From positions 68,737 through 132,736 of the forward strand of contig CALXWA010000001.1 in NCBI GenBank assembly GCA_944392275.1: a stretch of 64,000 bases of DNA. The letters are read 5' to 3'. This document shows positions 33,744-42,094 of the stretch, one piece after another. Positions within the stretch are counted from its first letter, which is position 1; each line of letters opens with the position of its first letter. The stretch comes from an uncultured Alphaproteobacteria bacterium (GTDB lineage: Bacteria > Pseudomonadota > Alphaproteobacteria > RF32 > CAG-239). Below the pieces are notes generated by a model, which worked only from the letters and a program-made list of their open reading frames with translations, made no database searches and was not told the origin of the DNA. The translations under genes were made by a program, and so were the position numbers.

Positions 33744-35641
33744 CATCGCAAATCAGTCTAAAAACAAATTTTACGGCCGGACAAGTTTCGCCATATTTAT
33801 ACGCCCGCGGTGATTTGAGTATTTATACCAATGGAGCCAAGACACTGCAAAACGTAGTTATTTTGCCAACCGGAGGTGTGTCCAGACGCTGTGGCCTTCG
33901 CTATTTGGGAGAAATTAACCCTGATTCCAGACTAATTTCCTTTGAATTTAATACGGAGCAAACCTATTTACTGGTGTTTTCCTCAGAAAATGTACAGGTC
34001 TATAAAGACGGTGCAAAAATTGCAGAAATGGAATCAGTCTGGACATCGGAACAATTAAAAAAAATCAATTGGACCCAAAGTGCCGATACTCTTTTAATCG
34101 TCCATCCGGAAGTCCGTCCGATGCAAATCAGCCGCAATTCCGGAGAGATCTGGAAATTGGAGGAATGGGAATTTTACAGCAAAGACGGACAAGTCTTCTG
34201 TCCATATTACAATTTTTACCAAAAAAAGGTCAAGCTAAGCCCAAGCGGAACAAGCGGAAACATCACCTTAACCGCAGACAGCGAAATTTTTGATGATTAT
34301 TATATTGGTAGTCGTATCCGTATAAACAACGGGGAAGGGGAGATTACGGCTGTAACGGGAACAAAAACCGCGACAATGAATGTCACAAAATCGTTGAGCA
34401 ACACAAGTGCGTCAACGGATTGGGAAGAATCAGCTTTTTCTGAAAAAAAGGGGTACCCGACCGCCATCACTTTCCACCAAGACCGAATGGTCATTGGCGG
34501 GTCTTATAGTTTGCCGAACCACCTGTGGTTATCAAAATCCTCTGATTTATTCAATTTTGATATCGGGACCGGATTAGATGACGAGGGAATAGATTTTTCG
34601 ATTCTTTCCGACCAGGTAAACGCCATTACCAATGTTGTTTCGGGAAGACACTTGCTTGTTTTTACCACCGGAGCCGAATGGATGGTCAGCGGAGAACCTC
34701 TGACCCCGTCAAGTATCCAACTATACCGTCAAACCAATGTCGGAAGTTTTAATGCTTGCTCACTCCCGCCGCAAAATGTTGATGGAGCAACCTTGTTTAT
34801 TTCGCAAAGCGGAAAACAATTAAGGGAATTTTTGTATGCGGATGTAGAACAAGCTTATCAGGCCAAAGATTTAACCTTGTTGGCAACAGATATCATCAAA
34901 AATCCGCAAGACATCACCTACTGTCAAGATGACAGTATTTTATATGTCGTTTTGCAAGACGGGACGGCCGCTTGCCTGACAACCTATCGCAGTGAAGAGG
35001 TAAATGCCTGGGGCACATTTGTTACGGACGGCAAAATCAAATCCATAGCCGTAATCGGCAATGACCGTTATTTTGCAGTAGAACGCGGAGAAAAAACAAT
35101 GCTGGAGGTGATGGATAAAAATTTTTATGTCGATTGCGGTATTACACTTTCCTCAGACACAGAAAAAAAGATATGGTCCGGATTGGATTATTTGGAAGGT
35201 AAAGAGGTTTGCGTTATCGGAGACGGATTTGTTTTTGGTAATTTTATGGTCGAAAACGGAGAAATCGAGCTATTGGAAAGTGCCAAAGAGATTACGGTAG
35301 GTTTGGCCTATGAACATATTATAGAACCATTGCCTTACATTTCCGAAGGACAACAGACCTATCCTCCGCAAGCCTTAAGAATTGTCTCGGGGCTCTTCCG
35401 CTTGTTGGACACCAAGAGTTTTTGCATAGATATCGGCAACGGTTATAACGAAATTCCATTAAGAAAAATGTACCGTGACAAAATATTGGATGCTCCGGTC
35501 GAAAGTTATACCGGAGATTTGCAGATTAGAGCTCTTGGCTGGATACGCGAAATGCAAAAACCGCTGTGGAGTATAAAAAATTACAAGCCCAGTCCGTTTA
35601 CACTTCTGGGAGTTGTTTTAGATGTAAAAATTAAACAATAA
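33740..35641 (+). CDS. Tail tubular protein B (T7 gp12-like)
   Basis: 633 residues. The N-terminus NFTAGQVSPYLYARGDLS and VVILPTGGVSRRCGLRY are characteristic of podovirus tail tube B; the body is beta-rich with LWLSKSSDLFNFD and TGAEWMVSGEP. Complete. It forms the nozzle below the connector. The start overlaps the restored end of the tail A gene, which shows that the -1 frame there is the real one. Confidence 0.9.
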   Translation: MTSQISLKTNFTAGQVSPYLYARGDLSIYTNGAKTLQNVVILPTGGVSRRCGLRYLGEINPDSRLISFEFNTEQTYLLVFSSENVQVYKDGAKIAEMESVWTSEQLKKINWTQSADTLLIVHPEVRPMQISRNSGEIWKLEEWEFYSKDGQVFCPYYNFYQKKVKLSPSGTSGNITLTADSEIFDDYYIGSRIRINNGEGEITAVTGTKTATMNVTKSLSNTSASTDWEESAFSEKKGYPTAITFHQDRMVIGGSYSLPNHLWLSKSSDLFNFDIGTGLDDEGIDFSILSDQVNAITNVVSGRHLLVFTTGAEWMVSGEPLTPSSIQLYRQTNVGSFNACSLPPQNVDGATLFISQSGKQLREFLYADVEQAYQAKDLTLLATDIIKNPQDITYCQDDSILYVVLQDGTAACLTTYRSEEVNAWGTFVTDGKIKSIAVIGNDRYFAVERGEKTMLEVMDKNFYVDCGITLSSDTEKKIWSGLDYLEGKEVCVIGDGFVFGNFMVENGEIELLESAKEITVGLAYEHIIEPLPYISEGQQTYPPQALRIVSGLFRLLDTKSFCIDIGNGYNEIPLRKMYRDKILDAPVESYTGDLQIRALGWIREMQKPLWSIKNYKPSPFTLLGVVLDVKIKQ

Positions 35642-35654
35642 GGAGATTAAACCA

Positions 35655-36023
35655 ATGGGAGGAATAAGTGCTCTCACGGCATTGCAAGCCGGTAGTACCG
35701 TCATCAACCTTCTTGATGAAAACAAACAAAAAGCTCAAAATATGAATAACTTAACCGCAAGTTATAAAAGTAATGCTCAAAAAAAGAAAAATCTTTTGGA
35801 AGAGCAGTTGGCATCTCGCCGAGCTGTTTTAGGAACGCAGGGAATATCTTCAAGCAAATCAGCCTTAGCAGTCCAAAATCGTATGATAAGTGATACCTAT
35901 GATGATCTTGAAGATGATTATCGTCAGTACAAAAATAAATATGACACTCTAAAAGAAAGCAATTCTTTGCCCAAACAAGTTTTGCAAACAGTAACCTCTT
36001 TGGGCAGCAAAATGATAAAATAG
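35655..36023 (+). CDS. Internal virion-type helical protein
   Basis: 122 residues starting MGGISALTALQAGSTV, then NLLEEQLASRRAVLGTQG followed by SSSKSALAVQ and charged helix. Similar small internal-core proteins (T7 gp14 position) occur next to tail tube B. Large ejectosome partners (gp15, gp16) are missing. Start has AAGGAG upstream. Confidence 0.75.
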   Translation: MGGISALTALQAGSTVINLLDENKQKAQNMNNLTASYKSNAQKKKNLLEEQLASRRAVLGTQGISSSKSALAVQNRMISDTYDDLEDDYRQYKNKYDTLKESNSLPKQVLQTVTSLGSKMIK

Positions 36024-36033
36024 GGAGTCCGAC

Positions 36034-36228
36034 ATGCCAAGAAAAAAACTTTCATATAAAGAAAAAAGGAGCCGGGCTTTTGCCAAAGAACTTTTAATCG
36101 GAGACCAGTTAGATGCCATTTTAAAAGCATTTGATATGGTCCTCCAAGCAGGCGGAGAGCTTCCCTATGAGCTGATTGATATCATAGAGCATTGGCAAGA
36201 TATCAAAAGCCGCTACCCTAAAGACTAA
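36034..36228 (+). CDS. Last small gene of the phage-type cassette
   Basis: 64 residues, basic N-terminus (MPRKKLSYKEKRSRAFAKEL) and an acidic helical C-terminus. Unknown. Starts 10 nt after the preceding stop, same strand, so is part of the cassette. Confidence 0.65.
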   Translation: MPRKKLSYKEKRSRAFAKELLIGDQLDAILKAFDMVLQAGGELPYELIDIIEHWQDIKSRYPKD

Positions 36229-36260
36229 GGTTGTAAGGATATTCAATATATTGTCCGTCA

Positions 36261-36300
36261 TTCTTAAACTCCTTTGTGAAATACCGGAGGAGTTTAAGAA
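36261..36300. terminator. Perfect 13-bp inverted repeat at the 3' edge of the cassette
   Basis: TTCTTAAACTCCT (36261-36273) and AGGAGTTTAAGAA (36288-36300), loop of 14. No T tract follows, so it may be a factor-dependent terminator, an mRNA-end stabiliser or a protein-binding site. The rest of 36229-36377 shows nothing else. Confidence 0.5.
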
Positions 36301-36377
36301 AAATCGGATAAATGTTTACGATTTATTTAATTCTTTTGATTATTAAAGTCATATCAACATCATTAAAGGGAATTTTT

Positions 36378-37076
36378 ATGATAAAAGAAGAGGTTGTTCA
36401 CGTTAAAGGCTATCCAAAAAAATTAGTCATTTTTTTGCATGGCTATATTGATAGTGCCGAGTCTTTAGATCATAAGTTATTACCGCTTTATGAAAATTTA
36501 GATGATTTTGCCATCCACTTGCCGCAAGCTCCCGATATATGCGAAATCCATGAACGCAAACGTCAGTGGTACTCAATGCACCGTTTTGACCCGGATGATG
36601 AACGTAAAACCGTTCCCGATGTGCAAAAATGTATTGCTATTTATAACAAAATGGCTTTGGGTCTAAAAGAAACCTATGATTATCTTTTGCCCTATATAGA
36701 GCAATCTGTTTCAGAATATGGAATAGATTATGAAAATGTATTTTTATGTGGTTTTTCCCAAGGGGCGATGGTGGCTTTATTTACCTCATTGTTAATGGAG
36801 GAAAAGTTGGGCGGAGTAATTAGTTTTAGCGGAATTTTAGCCGGAGCCGACTATGCCTTAAAACATGCCCGCAATCATCCCGATACTTTGCTAATCCATG
36901 GAGATACCGACAATCTTGTCCGGGCCAACACGCATCACTTCAGTAAAGAAGCTTTGACAAATGCCGGTACCAAAGTGGAAAGCTATATTATTGAACACAA
37001 TAATGGCCGCCACATGGTTACCCCGGACGGCCTGAAACATTGTGTTGATTTTATTAACAGACATAGCCAATCATAG
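36378..37076 (+). CDS. Phospholipase/carboxylesterase family alpha/beta hydrolase
   Basis: 232 residues from the ATG at 36378 (AAGGGA upstream). Starts with VIFLHGYIDSAESL, nucleophile CGFSQGAM, Asp in IHGDTDNLV and His in GRHMVTPDG: a complete triad of the abhydrolase_2 family (carboxylesterase / phospholipase). No signal peptide. Cytosolic esterase with unknown substrate. Ends overlapping by 6 nt with the convergent binding-protein gene. Confidence 0.9.
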   Translation: MIKEEVVHVKGYPKKLVIFLHGYIDSAESLDHKLLPLYENLDDFAIHLPQAPDICEIHERKRQWYSMHRFDPDDERKTVPDVQKCIAIYNKMALGLKETYDYLLPYIEQSVSEYGIDYENVFLCGFSQGAMVALFTSLLMEEKLGGVISFSGILAGADYALKHARNHPDTLLIHGDTDNLVRANTHHFSKEALTNAGTKVESYIIEHNNGRHMVTPDGLKHCVDFINRHSQS

Positions 37077-38090
37077 AAAAGGTTGGCAAGTAAGATAGCC
37101 GCCGTTTTCAATCAGATTATTCTTATCACGAGCAATCCCGATAATTGAATCTTTGCCGACATTCCGTTCGTAAATTTCCCCATAATTTCCCATTTCTTTC
37201 AAAGCTTGTTTTACCCATTCCGGACTAAGGTTAAATTTACTCCACAGTTTTTTATCAATCCCGAGCAGATATTTGGTTGAAGGGTTTTCGACACCAATAA
37301 CCGTGTCAATATTTTTAGAGTTAATATTCAAAGATTCAGCCAACAATAAAGCATTTAAAATCCATTTTACCGTAACTCGCCATTGCGGGTTATTTTTACT
37401 AACAAAAGCATAGACAGGCTGGTAGGCGATCGTTTCTGGTAAAATCCGAATATCTTGAGAACTACTGACCACAGCTTTGGTTATTCCCGTTAAATAAAAT
37501 TCCGAAGAAGAAAAGAGTTGGCACCGGTTTGTAAAAAAGGCCGCTCTCGCATCTTGCATGTTGCGAAAGGGGATACTTTTAAGGTGCAAACCATATTTAC
37601 GGCTGTATTCTTTGACATTATAGGCATCAAGAGAATCTTTCAAAACACAAACCGTTGCTCCTTTATAATCTTCCATAGAGGTAGCTCCTTCAATGGCATG
37701 AGCCGCAAAAACTTGTTTGTCAAAATAAATGGGAGTAACGGTTTCAATATTGTTGGAGATTTCATAATTGGCACTTGGAGCATTATTACCAAGCATAACA
37801 TCAATTTGTCCGCTGTTTAAGGCCTTAGCAATTTTATCAACGTCGACATGGACCATCTCAATGGCATCGCTGTTGCCCAAAATCGCCAATGCAAAAGCCC
37901 GACACAAATCAGCATCAATCCCGACCCAGCGTTTTTCCTTGTCTTGATAGGCATAGGTTTTAGAGGCCAGATTCGTCCCGCAACGAACCCCTTGGTGGGC
38001 ATAGATATTTTTTAAGGCTGTTTCTTGCGCATGGCTTAAGGAGAAACAATTCAATGAGATAAAAAGAGTAATTAGAAATTTCAGTTTCAT
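37071..38090 (-). CDS. Amino-acid ABC transporter periplasmic binding protein (AapJ/BztA-like)
   Basis: 339 residues with a signal peptide (cleavage about LSHAQE). The mature part has a family 3 binding protein pattern: GVRCGTNLASKTYAYQDK, WVGIDADLCRAFALAILG, QIDVMLGNNAPS and a C-terminal NYGEIYERNVG motif typical of AapJ. No permease or ATPase gene is beside it in the window, so it must use a transporter encoded elsewhere. ATG at 38090 preferred to an upstream TTG. Confidence 0.9.
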   Translation of the reverse strand: MKLKFLITLFISLNCFSLSHAQETALKNIYAHQGVRCGTNLASKTYAYQDKEKRWVGIDADLCRAFALAILGNSDAIEMVHVDVDKIAKALNSGQIDVMLGNNAPSANYEISNNIETVTPIYFDKQVFAAHAIEGATSMEDYKGATVCVLKDSLDAYNVKEYSRKYGLHLKSIPFRNMQDARAAFFTNRCQLFSSSEFYLTGITKAVVSSSQDIRILPETIAYQPVYAFVSKNNPQWRVTVKWILNALLLAESLNINSKNIDTVIGVENPSTKYLLGIDKKLWSKFNLSPEWVKQALKEMGNYGEIYERNVGKDSIIGIARDKNNLIENGGYLTCQPFL

Positions 38091-38143
38091 TTTATTAACC
38101 AATTAATGTTAAACTGCAACAAAATAACTATAAGGCAAAATTT

Positions 38144-38797
38144 ATGAAAAGTAAGATTTTTTTGCAACTTATCATATTAATAACGGGAATAATATTTTCT
38201 TTTCCGGCCCAAAGTGCGGCTCCAAGTACGGAAAAAGCACAACAATGGGCTCAAGAAAAAGGACAGTTGTTGCTAAGCTCTTTCAAAATACCGGATTATC
38301 AAGAACGCTATCAGAAGCTAGATGAGTTATTTCTGGAATATGTCGACATGGATTATGTGTCCCGCTTTGTGATCGGAAAATATTGGAAAGACATGAGCCA
38401 AGACCAAAAAGTCCGCTATCAAAAGCTTTTTCAGCGATATGCTTTGGCAATTTATAAAACATTTCCCCTAGATTTTGCCCAAACCATAACCTACAAAGTC
38501 ATCGGAGCACAAAGGGAAGGTAATTTTACGATTGTGACGGTAAAGGTAAATGTCCAATTGAGCCAGGAAAAAGGTCTGGAAGATATTTTGTTGCAATTTC
38601 GCTTAAAACAAAACGGCTCAAAAATACAACTGGTTGATATCAAGTTTGCCGAAAGCAGTTTGATGTTGGTCTATCGGAGCAAATTTTATGAAATGATGGC
38701 TCAAGATGAAGGGGAAGTCGAATGGTTTTTGGAAGATTTGGAGGGGAAAGCCCTATCCGCGGAAAAAATAAACGAAAGTCATCTTTCAACAAGGTAA
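38144..38797 (+). CDS. mlaC: MlaC/Ttg2D-type periplasmic lipid carrier (or HpnM-like)
   Basis: 217 residues: signal peptide (cleavage near QSAAP), then the toluene-tolerance-protein pattern: LFLEYVDMDYVSRFVIGKYWKDMS and YQKLFQRYALAIYKTF, ending in a beta strand. MlaC shuttles phospholipids between membranes; hopanoid-related HpnM has the same fold, and this bacterium has hpnCDE at 54-57 kb, so that reading is possible. No mlaBDEF genes are adjacent. Confidence 0.85.
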   Translation: MKSKIFLQLIILITGIIFSFPAQSAAPSTEKAQQWAQEKGQLLLSSFKIPDYQERYQKLDELFLEYVDMDYVSRFVIGKYWKDMSQDQKVRYQKLFQRYALAIYKTFPLDFAQTITYKVIGAQREGNFTIVTVKVNVQLSQEKGLEDILLQFRLKQNGSKIQLVDIKFAESSLMLVYRSKFYEMMAQDEGEVEWFLEDLEGKALSAEKINESHLSTR

Positions 38798-38884
38798 AAT
38801 CCACAAAAAATCCTTGAATTTATAGAGAGAAACTTATATCATCCACGATAGTTTTTTGTATAGATAAAATGGATGACGTTTGTT

Positions 38885-40207
38885 ATGGATAAAATCAAAG
38901 TAAGATTTGCACCAAGTCCGACCGGATATATGCACATTGGCAATACCCGTACGGCGGTATTTAACTGGCTTTTGGCAAAAAAATTGGGCGGAGAGTTCAT
39001 GCTCCGTATTGACGATACGGATGTTTTGCGTTCCAAACCCGAATATGAAGCAGCTATACGAGATATTTTAAACTGGTTAGGCTTCAAGTGGGATTTTGAG
39101 GCACGCCAAACCGCCCGGATGGGACGCTATGATGAGGTTGTTGCCAAGTTAAAAGCTCAAGGGCGGGTTTATCCGTGTTATGAAACGGCGGAAGAACTTG
39201 AAGTAATGCGGAAGCGTCTTATGACCAAAGGCTTGCCGCCGATTTACGACCGTGGAGCATTAAAGTTAACGGCAGAACAAATCGCTGCTTATGAAAAAGA
39301 AGGACGTCGTCCGCACTATCGTTTCAAATTGCTTCCCGGCATTATTGAATGGGACGACATGGTTCGCGGACATTGCCGGTACGATGCCTCTAATTTGGCG
39401 GATCCGGTTATTATTCGCGAGGACGGAAGTTATTTATACCATCTTCCTTCGGTTATTGATGATAGCGATTTTGGGATCACGCACATTATCCGCGGAGAAG
39501 ACCATGTGACCAATACGGCAGCACAGATCCAAATGTTTGAGGCCATCGGCGGCCGTGTTCCGCAATTTGCCCATTTGCCGTTACTAACCGGTAAGGAAGG
39601 AAAGCTTTCCAAACGTTTAGGCTCTCTGGGTGTTAGAGAACTGCGAGCCGAAGGGGTAGAGGGAATGGCTATTTGTTCTTTTCTGGCCAAACTTGGGACC
39701 TCAGAAGCAATTGAACCCTATTATGACTTGGAAACTTTGGCTCAAAGCCTTGACTTGAGCAAGCTCGGCCGTTCTCAGCCCAAATTTGACGAAGAAGAGT
39801 TAAAGATTTTTAACACCAAATATGTCCACACTTTGCCTTACCAAATGGTCAAAGACCGGATTGATGCCGACGAAGAATTTTGGAATGCCGTAAGGGGCAA
39901 TCTCAAAGTTGTTGAGGATATAAAAGAATGGGAAAAAATATGTCGTCAAAGCATTGTTCCGCAAATTGAAGATAAAGAATTAACCGATTTGGCGGCCGCT
40001 CTCTTACCGCCCGAACCATGGAATTCAGAAACCTTCAATCTATGGATGAATGAAGTAAAAGCCCAAAGCTCCAAAAAAGGGAAAGAATTATTCCACCCGA
40101 TTCGCAAAGCCTTAACGGCACAAGAAAACGGTCCGGAATTAAAAATCTTGCTCCCATTGATTGGAAGAGAAAAAGCATTAAAACGTCTGCAAGGACAAGA
40201 GGCATAA
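38885..40207 (+). CDS. gltX: Glutamyl-tRNA synthetase
   Basis: Class I synthetase with the HIGH-type motif FAPSPTGYMHIGNTR and KMSKS variant KLSKR. About 440 residues, the short alphaproteobacterial type; such organisms often have two GluRS, one possibly serving tRNA-Gln via GatCAB, so the second copy should lie elsewhere. ATG at 38885 or 38873; neither has a clear ribosome binding site. Followed 13 nt later by cysS. Confidence 0.96.
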   Translation: MDKIKVRFAPSPTGYMHIGNTRTAVFNWLLAKKLGGEFMLRIDDTDVLRSKPEYEAAIRDILNWLGFKWDFEARQTARMGRYDEVVAKLKAQGRVYPCYETAEELEVMRKRLMTKGLPPIYDRGALKLTAEQIAAYEKEGRRPHYRFKLLPGIIEWDDMVRGHCRYDASNLADPVIIREDGSYLYHLPSVIDDSDFGITHIIRGEDHVTNTAAQIQMFEAIGGRVPQFAHLPLLTGKEGKLSKRLGSLGVRELRAEGVEGMAICSFLAKLGTSEAIEPYYDLETLAQSLDLSKLGRSQPKFDEEELKIFNTKYVHTLPYQMVKDRIDADEEFWNAVRGNLKVVEDIKEWEKICRQSIVPQIEDKELTDLAAALLPPEPWNSETFNLWMNEVKAQSSKKGKELFHPIRKALTAQENGPELKILLPLIGREKALKRLQGQEA

Positions 40208-40220
40208 AGAGGAGGAAAAC

Positions 40221-41603
40221 ATGACACAGATATACTTAAACAATACGCTTAGCCGTCGCAAAGAGCTTTTTGAGCCTATAGACCCGCAAAATGTGCGTAT
40301 GTATGTCTGTGGTCCGACGGTTTATGATCGAGCTCATTTAGGCAATGGCAAAACTCCGGTTTCATACGATGTTTTGTATCGTTTGCTTTGCTATGTTTAT
40401 GGCAAAGACCATGTGACCTATGTCTCAAATATTACAGATGTTGATGATAAGATTTTAAATAAACATAAAGAAAGCGGAAAGCCCATCCGAGAAATTACGG
40501 AAGAAACCTATAATTGGTATATCGAAGACATGAAGAAGTTAGGCAATCTGGAGCCCAATGCTCGTCCGCGGGCAACGGATTATATCCAAGACATGATAGA
40601 GATTGTCAAACGTCTTTTGGCAAACGGGCATGCCTATGAGGCAGAAGGACATGTTTTGTTTTCGGTTGATTCAATGCCTTCTTACGGGACACTCTCCGGT
40701 CGATCTATGAAAGAGATGTTGGCCGGAGCCAGAATAGATATTGCCGATTACAAGAAAAATCCGGCGGATTTTGTCTTGTGGAAACCCTCTGCCGCAGATG
40801 AGCCGGGTTGGAACAGCCCTTGGGGCTATGGGCGTCCGGGGTGGCACTTGGAATGCTCGGCCATGAGTTCAAAGTTGCTGGGTAATGACTTTGATATCCA
40901 CGGTGGCGGCAACGACCTGATTTTTCCGCACCATGAAAATGAGCGAGCTCAATCATGCTGTGCTTTTGAAGGGAGCAAATTTGCACGTTATTGGGTCCAT
41001 AGCGGTATGTTAATGGTAGATGGGGTCAAAATGTCCAAATCTCTTGGCAATTTTTATACCTTGGATGAGGTTTTGGAAAAAGCACCGGCAGAAGCATTGC
41101 GTCTGTTGTTTTTAACGGCCCATTATCATCAACCGTTTAATTTTACGTTTGAAGGGCTTTACAACGCAAAAGCAAGTTTGGACAAGTTTTACAATGCCTT
41201 ACTAAAAGTAAAAGAGGTTAAGGTTGAAGAGGTTCCGGCTGATGAAAGAGTTGTAAATGCTTTAGCCGATGACTTAAATACCCCGTTGGCATTAACCTAC
41301 CTGCATGAAATGGTTAATAACCTCAACAAAGCTCAAAGCGATGCCGAAAAAATAAAATGCAAGTCAGAACTTTTAGCCAATGCCAAATTGTTAGGTCTTT
41401 TGTGGCAAGACCCGGAGGTTTGGTTTAGAGGCGGGAATAACGATCAGGTAGAAACCGCAGAAATAGAAGCCAAAATCAAAGCTCGCAGTGAAGCCAAAAA
41501 GAATAAAGATTGGGCAACGGCGGATAAAATCCGCAATGAGCTGAAAGAACAAGGCATTCTTCTGGAAGACGGTCCCAACGGCACAACTTGGAAAAAGGCC
41601 TAA
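40221..41603 (+). CDS. cysS: Cysteinyl-tRNA synthetase
   Basis: Class I synthetase. Zinc site C in YVCGPTVYD, HLGNGKTP (HIGH), WHLECSAMS and HHENERAQS, then KMSKSLGNF. 460 residues, normal length. GAGGAGG lies 6 nt before the ATG. In an operon with gltX. The 3' side enters the accessory island of 41.6-45.4 kb. Confidence 0.97.
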   Translation: MTQIYLNNTLSRRKELFEPIDPQNVRMYVCGPTVYDRAHLGNGKTPVSYDVLYRLLCYVYGKDHVTYVSNITDVDDKILNKHKESGKPIREITEETYNWYIEDMKKLGNLEPNARPRATDYIQDMIEIVKRLLANGHAYEAEGHVLFSVDSMPSYGTLSGRSMKEMLAGARIDIADYKKNPADFVLWKPSAADEPGWNSPWGYGRPGWHLECSAMSSKLLGNDFDIHGGGNDLIFPHHENERAQSCCAFEGSKFARYWVHSGMLMVDGVKMSKSLGNFYTLDEVLEKAPAEALRLLFLTAHYHQPFNFTFEGLYNAKASLDKFYNALLKVKEVKVEEVPADERVVNALADDLNTPLALTYLHEMVNNLNKAQSDAEKIKCKSELLANAKLLGLLWQDPEVWFRGGNNDQVETAEIEAKIKARSEAKKNKDWATADKIRNELKEQGILLEDGPNGTTWKKA

Positions 41604-41608
41604 ATTGG

Positions 41609-41878
41609 CACAACAAAACATAACGATTTTTTACATCGTCTTATGGAAAAAGAGGTAAGACTTAATTAAGGCGATGAATGTTACTTTTTAAATTTTTATA
41701 CATTTTATTGGCAAAAGTTTTTTTGGCAACATGAGTAATGAACAAGGGCTCTTCCAGCTGAAGCATTCCAAGAGTTTCTTCCAAAGCTTCAAAGCTTTGA
41801 TAAATTTTTTCAATCAAAACCAGATTGTTGTTGATAACTCTGTATTTTTTATCATCATATTTAACCATGAAAATTCTC
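41609..41878. repeat. 270-bp direct repeat, copy A
   Basis: Matches 45092-45361 at 265 of 270 positions (five substitutions, no gaps, counted by eye). It contains the whole 68-residue ORF and its downstream DNA, and ends just before the ribosome binding site, where the two copies diverge. Confidence 0.95.
41662..41868 (-). CDS. 68-residue protein, copy A
   Basis: MVKYDDKKYRVINNNLVLIE ... The protein is identical to that of copy B; the three nucleotide differences inside the frame are all synonymous. Not recognised: small, basic, helical. Copy A lacks the AAGGAG site of copy B (it has CAGAG), so it may be weakly translated. It lies downstream of cysS on the opposite strand, convergent. Confidence 0.55.
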   Translation of the reverse strand: MVKYDDKKYRVINNNLVLIEKIYQSFEALEETLGMLQLEEPLFITHVAKKTFANKMYKNLKSNIHRLN

Positions 41879-41921
41879 TGCTATACTGGAATTTTTTTTG
41901 TATAAAAAAGCTAATAGATAT

Positions 41922-42036
41922 CCTCGGGTAAACCCGAGGTTCTAAATCAGCTACAAACCTTCGGTTTGACCACGCTCGTTGGCGTGGAGCGGTGTTGTTC
42001 CAACACCTTGGCATTCAGCCCCGAGTAAACTCGGGG
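41922..42036. repeat. Array of five consecutive hairpins
   Basis: CCTCGGG-TAAA-CCCGAGG (41922-41939), CAAACC-TTC-GGTTTG (41954-41968), CCACGC-TCGTTG-GCGTGG (41970-41987), GGTGTTG-TTC-CAACACC (41991-42007) and CCCCGAG-TAAA-CTCGGGG (42019-42036). The first and last hairpins share a consensus and loop. Could be a REP/MITE-like element or a structured RNA; no ORF explains it. Confidence 0.7.
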
Positions 42037-42055
42037 TTTTCTGTAAGGCATTAAT

Positions 42056-42093
42056 AAAAGAAGCCCCAAAATTATCATTTTGAGGCTTCTTTT
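42056..42093. terminator. Bidirectional terminator of the cysteine-rich protein gene
   Basis: AAAAGAAGCC then CCAAAA, loop of 6, TTTTG, A, GGCTTCTTTT. Long stem with one mismatch, flanked by A and T tracts, directly after the minus-strand stop at 42095. Confidence 0.8.
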
Positions 42094-42094
42094 A

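Noticed and set aside
33473..33751. Minus-strand ORF over the tail tube A break
   Set aside because: It is the antisense of the restored tail A frame and has no start signals.
24385..36377. Attachment sites for the phage-type cassette
   Set aside because: I compared the two edges and found no shared direct repeat, tRNA fragment or integrase, so no att site is claimed.
41814..42014. 66-residue minus-strand ORF across the hairpin array
   Set aside because: It runs through palindromes and has no ribosome binding site; the composition is that of structured DNA.
42019..42042. Last hairpin with TTTT as a terminator for plus-strand cysS
   Set aside because: It is over 400 bp from cysS, the T tract is short, and it belongs to the array.
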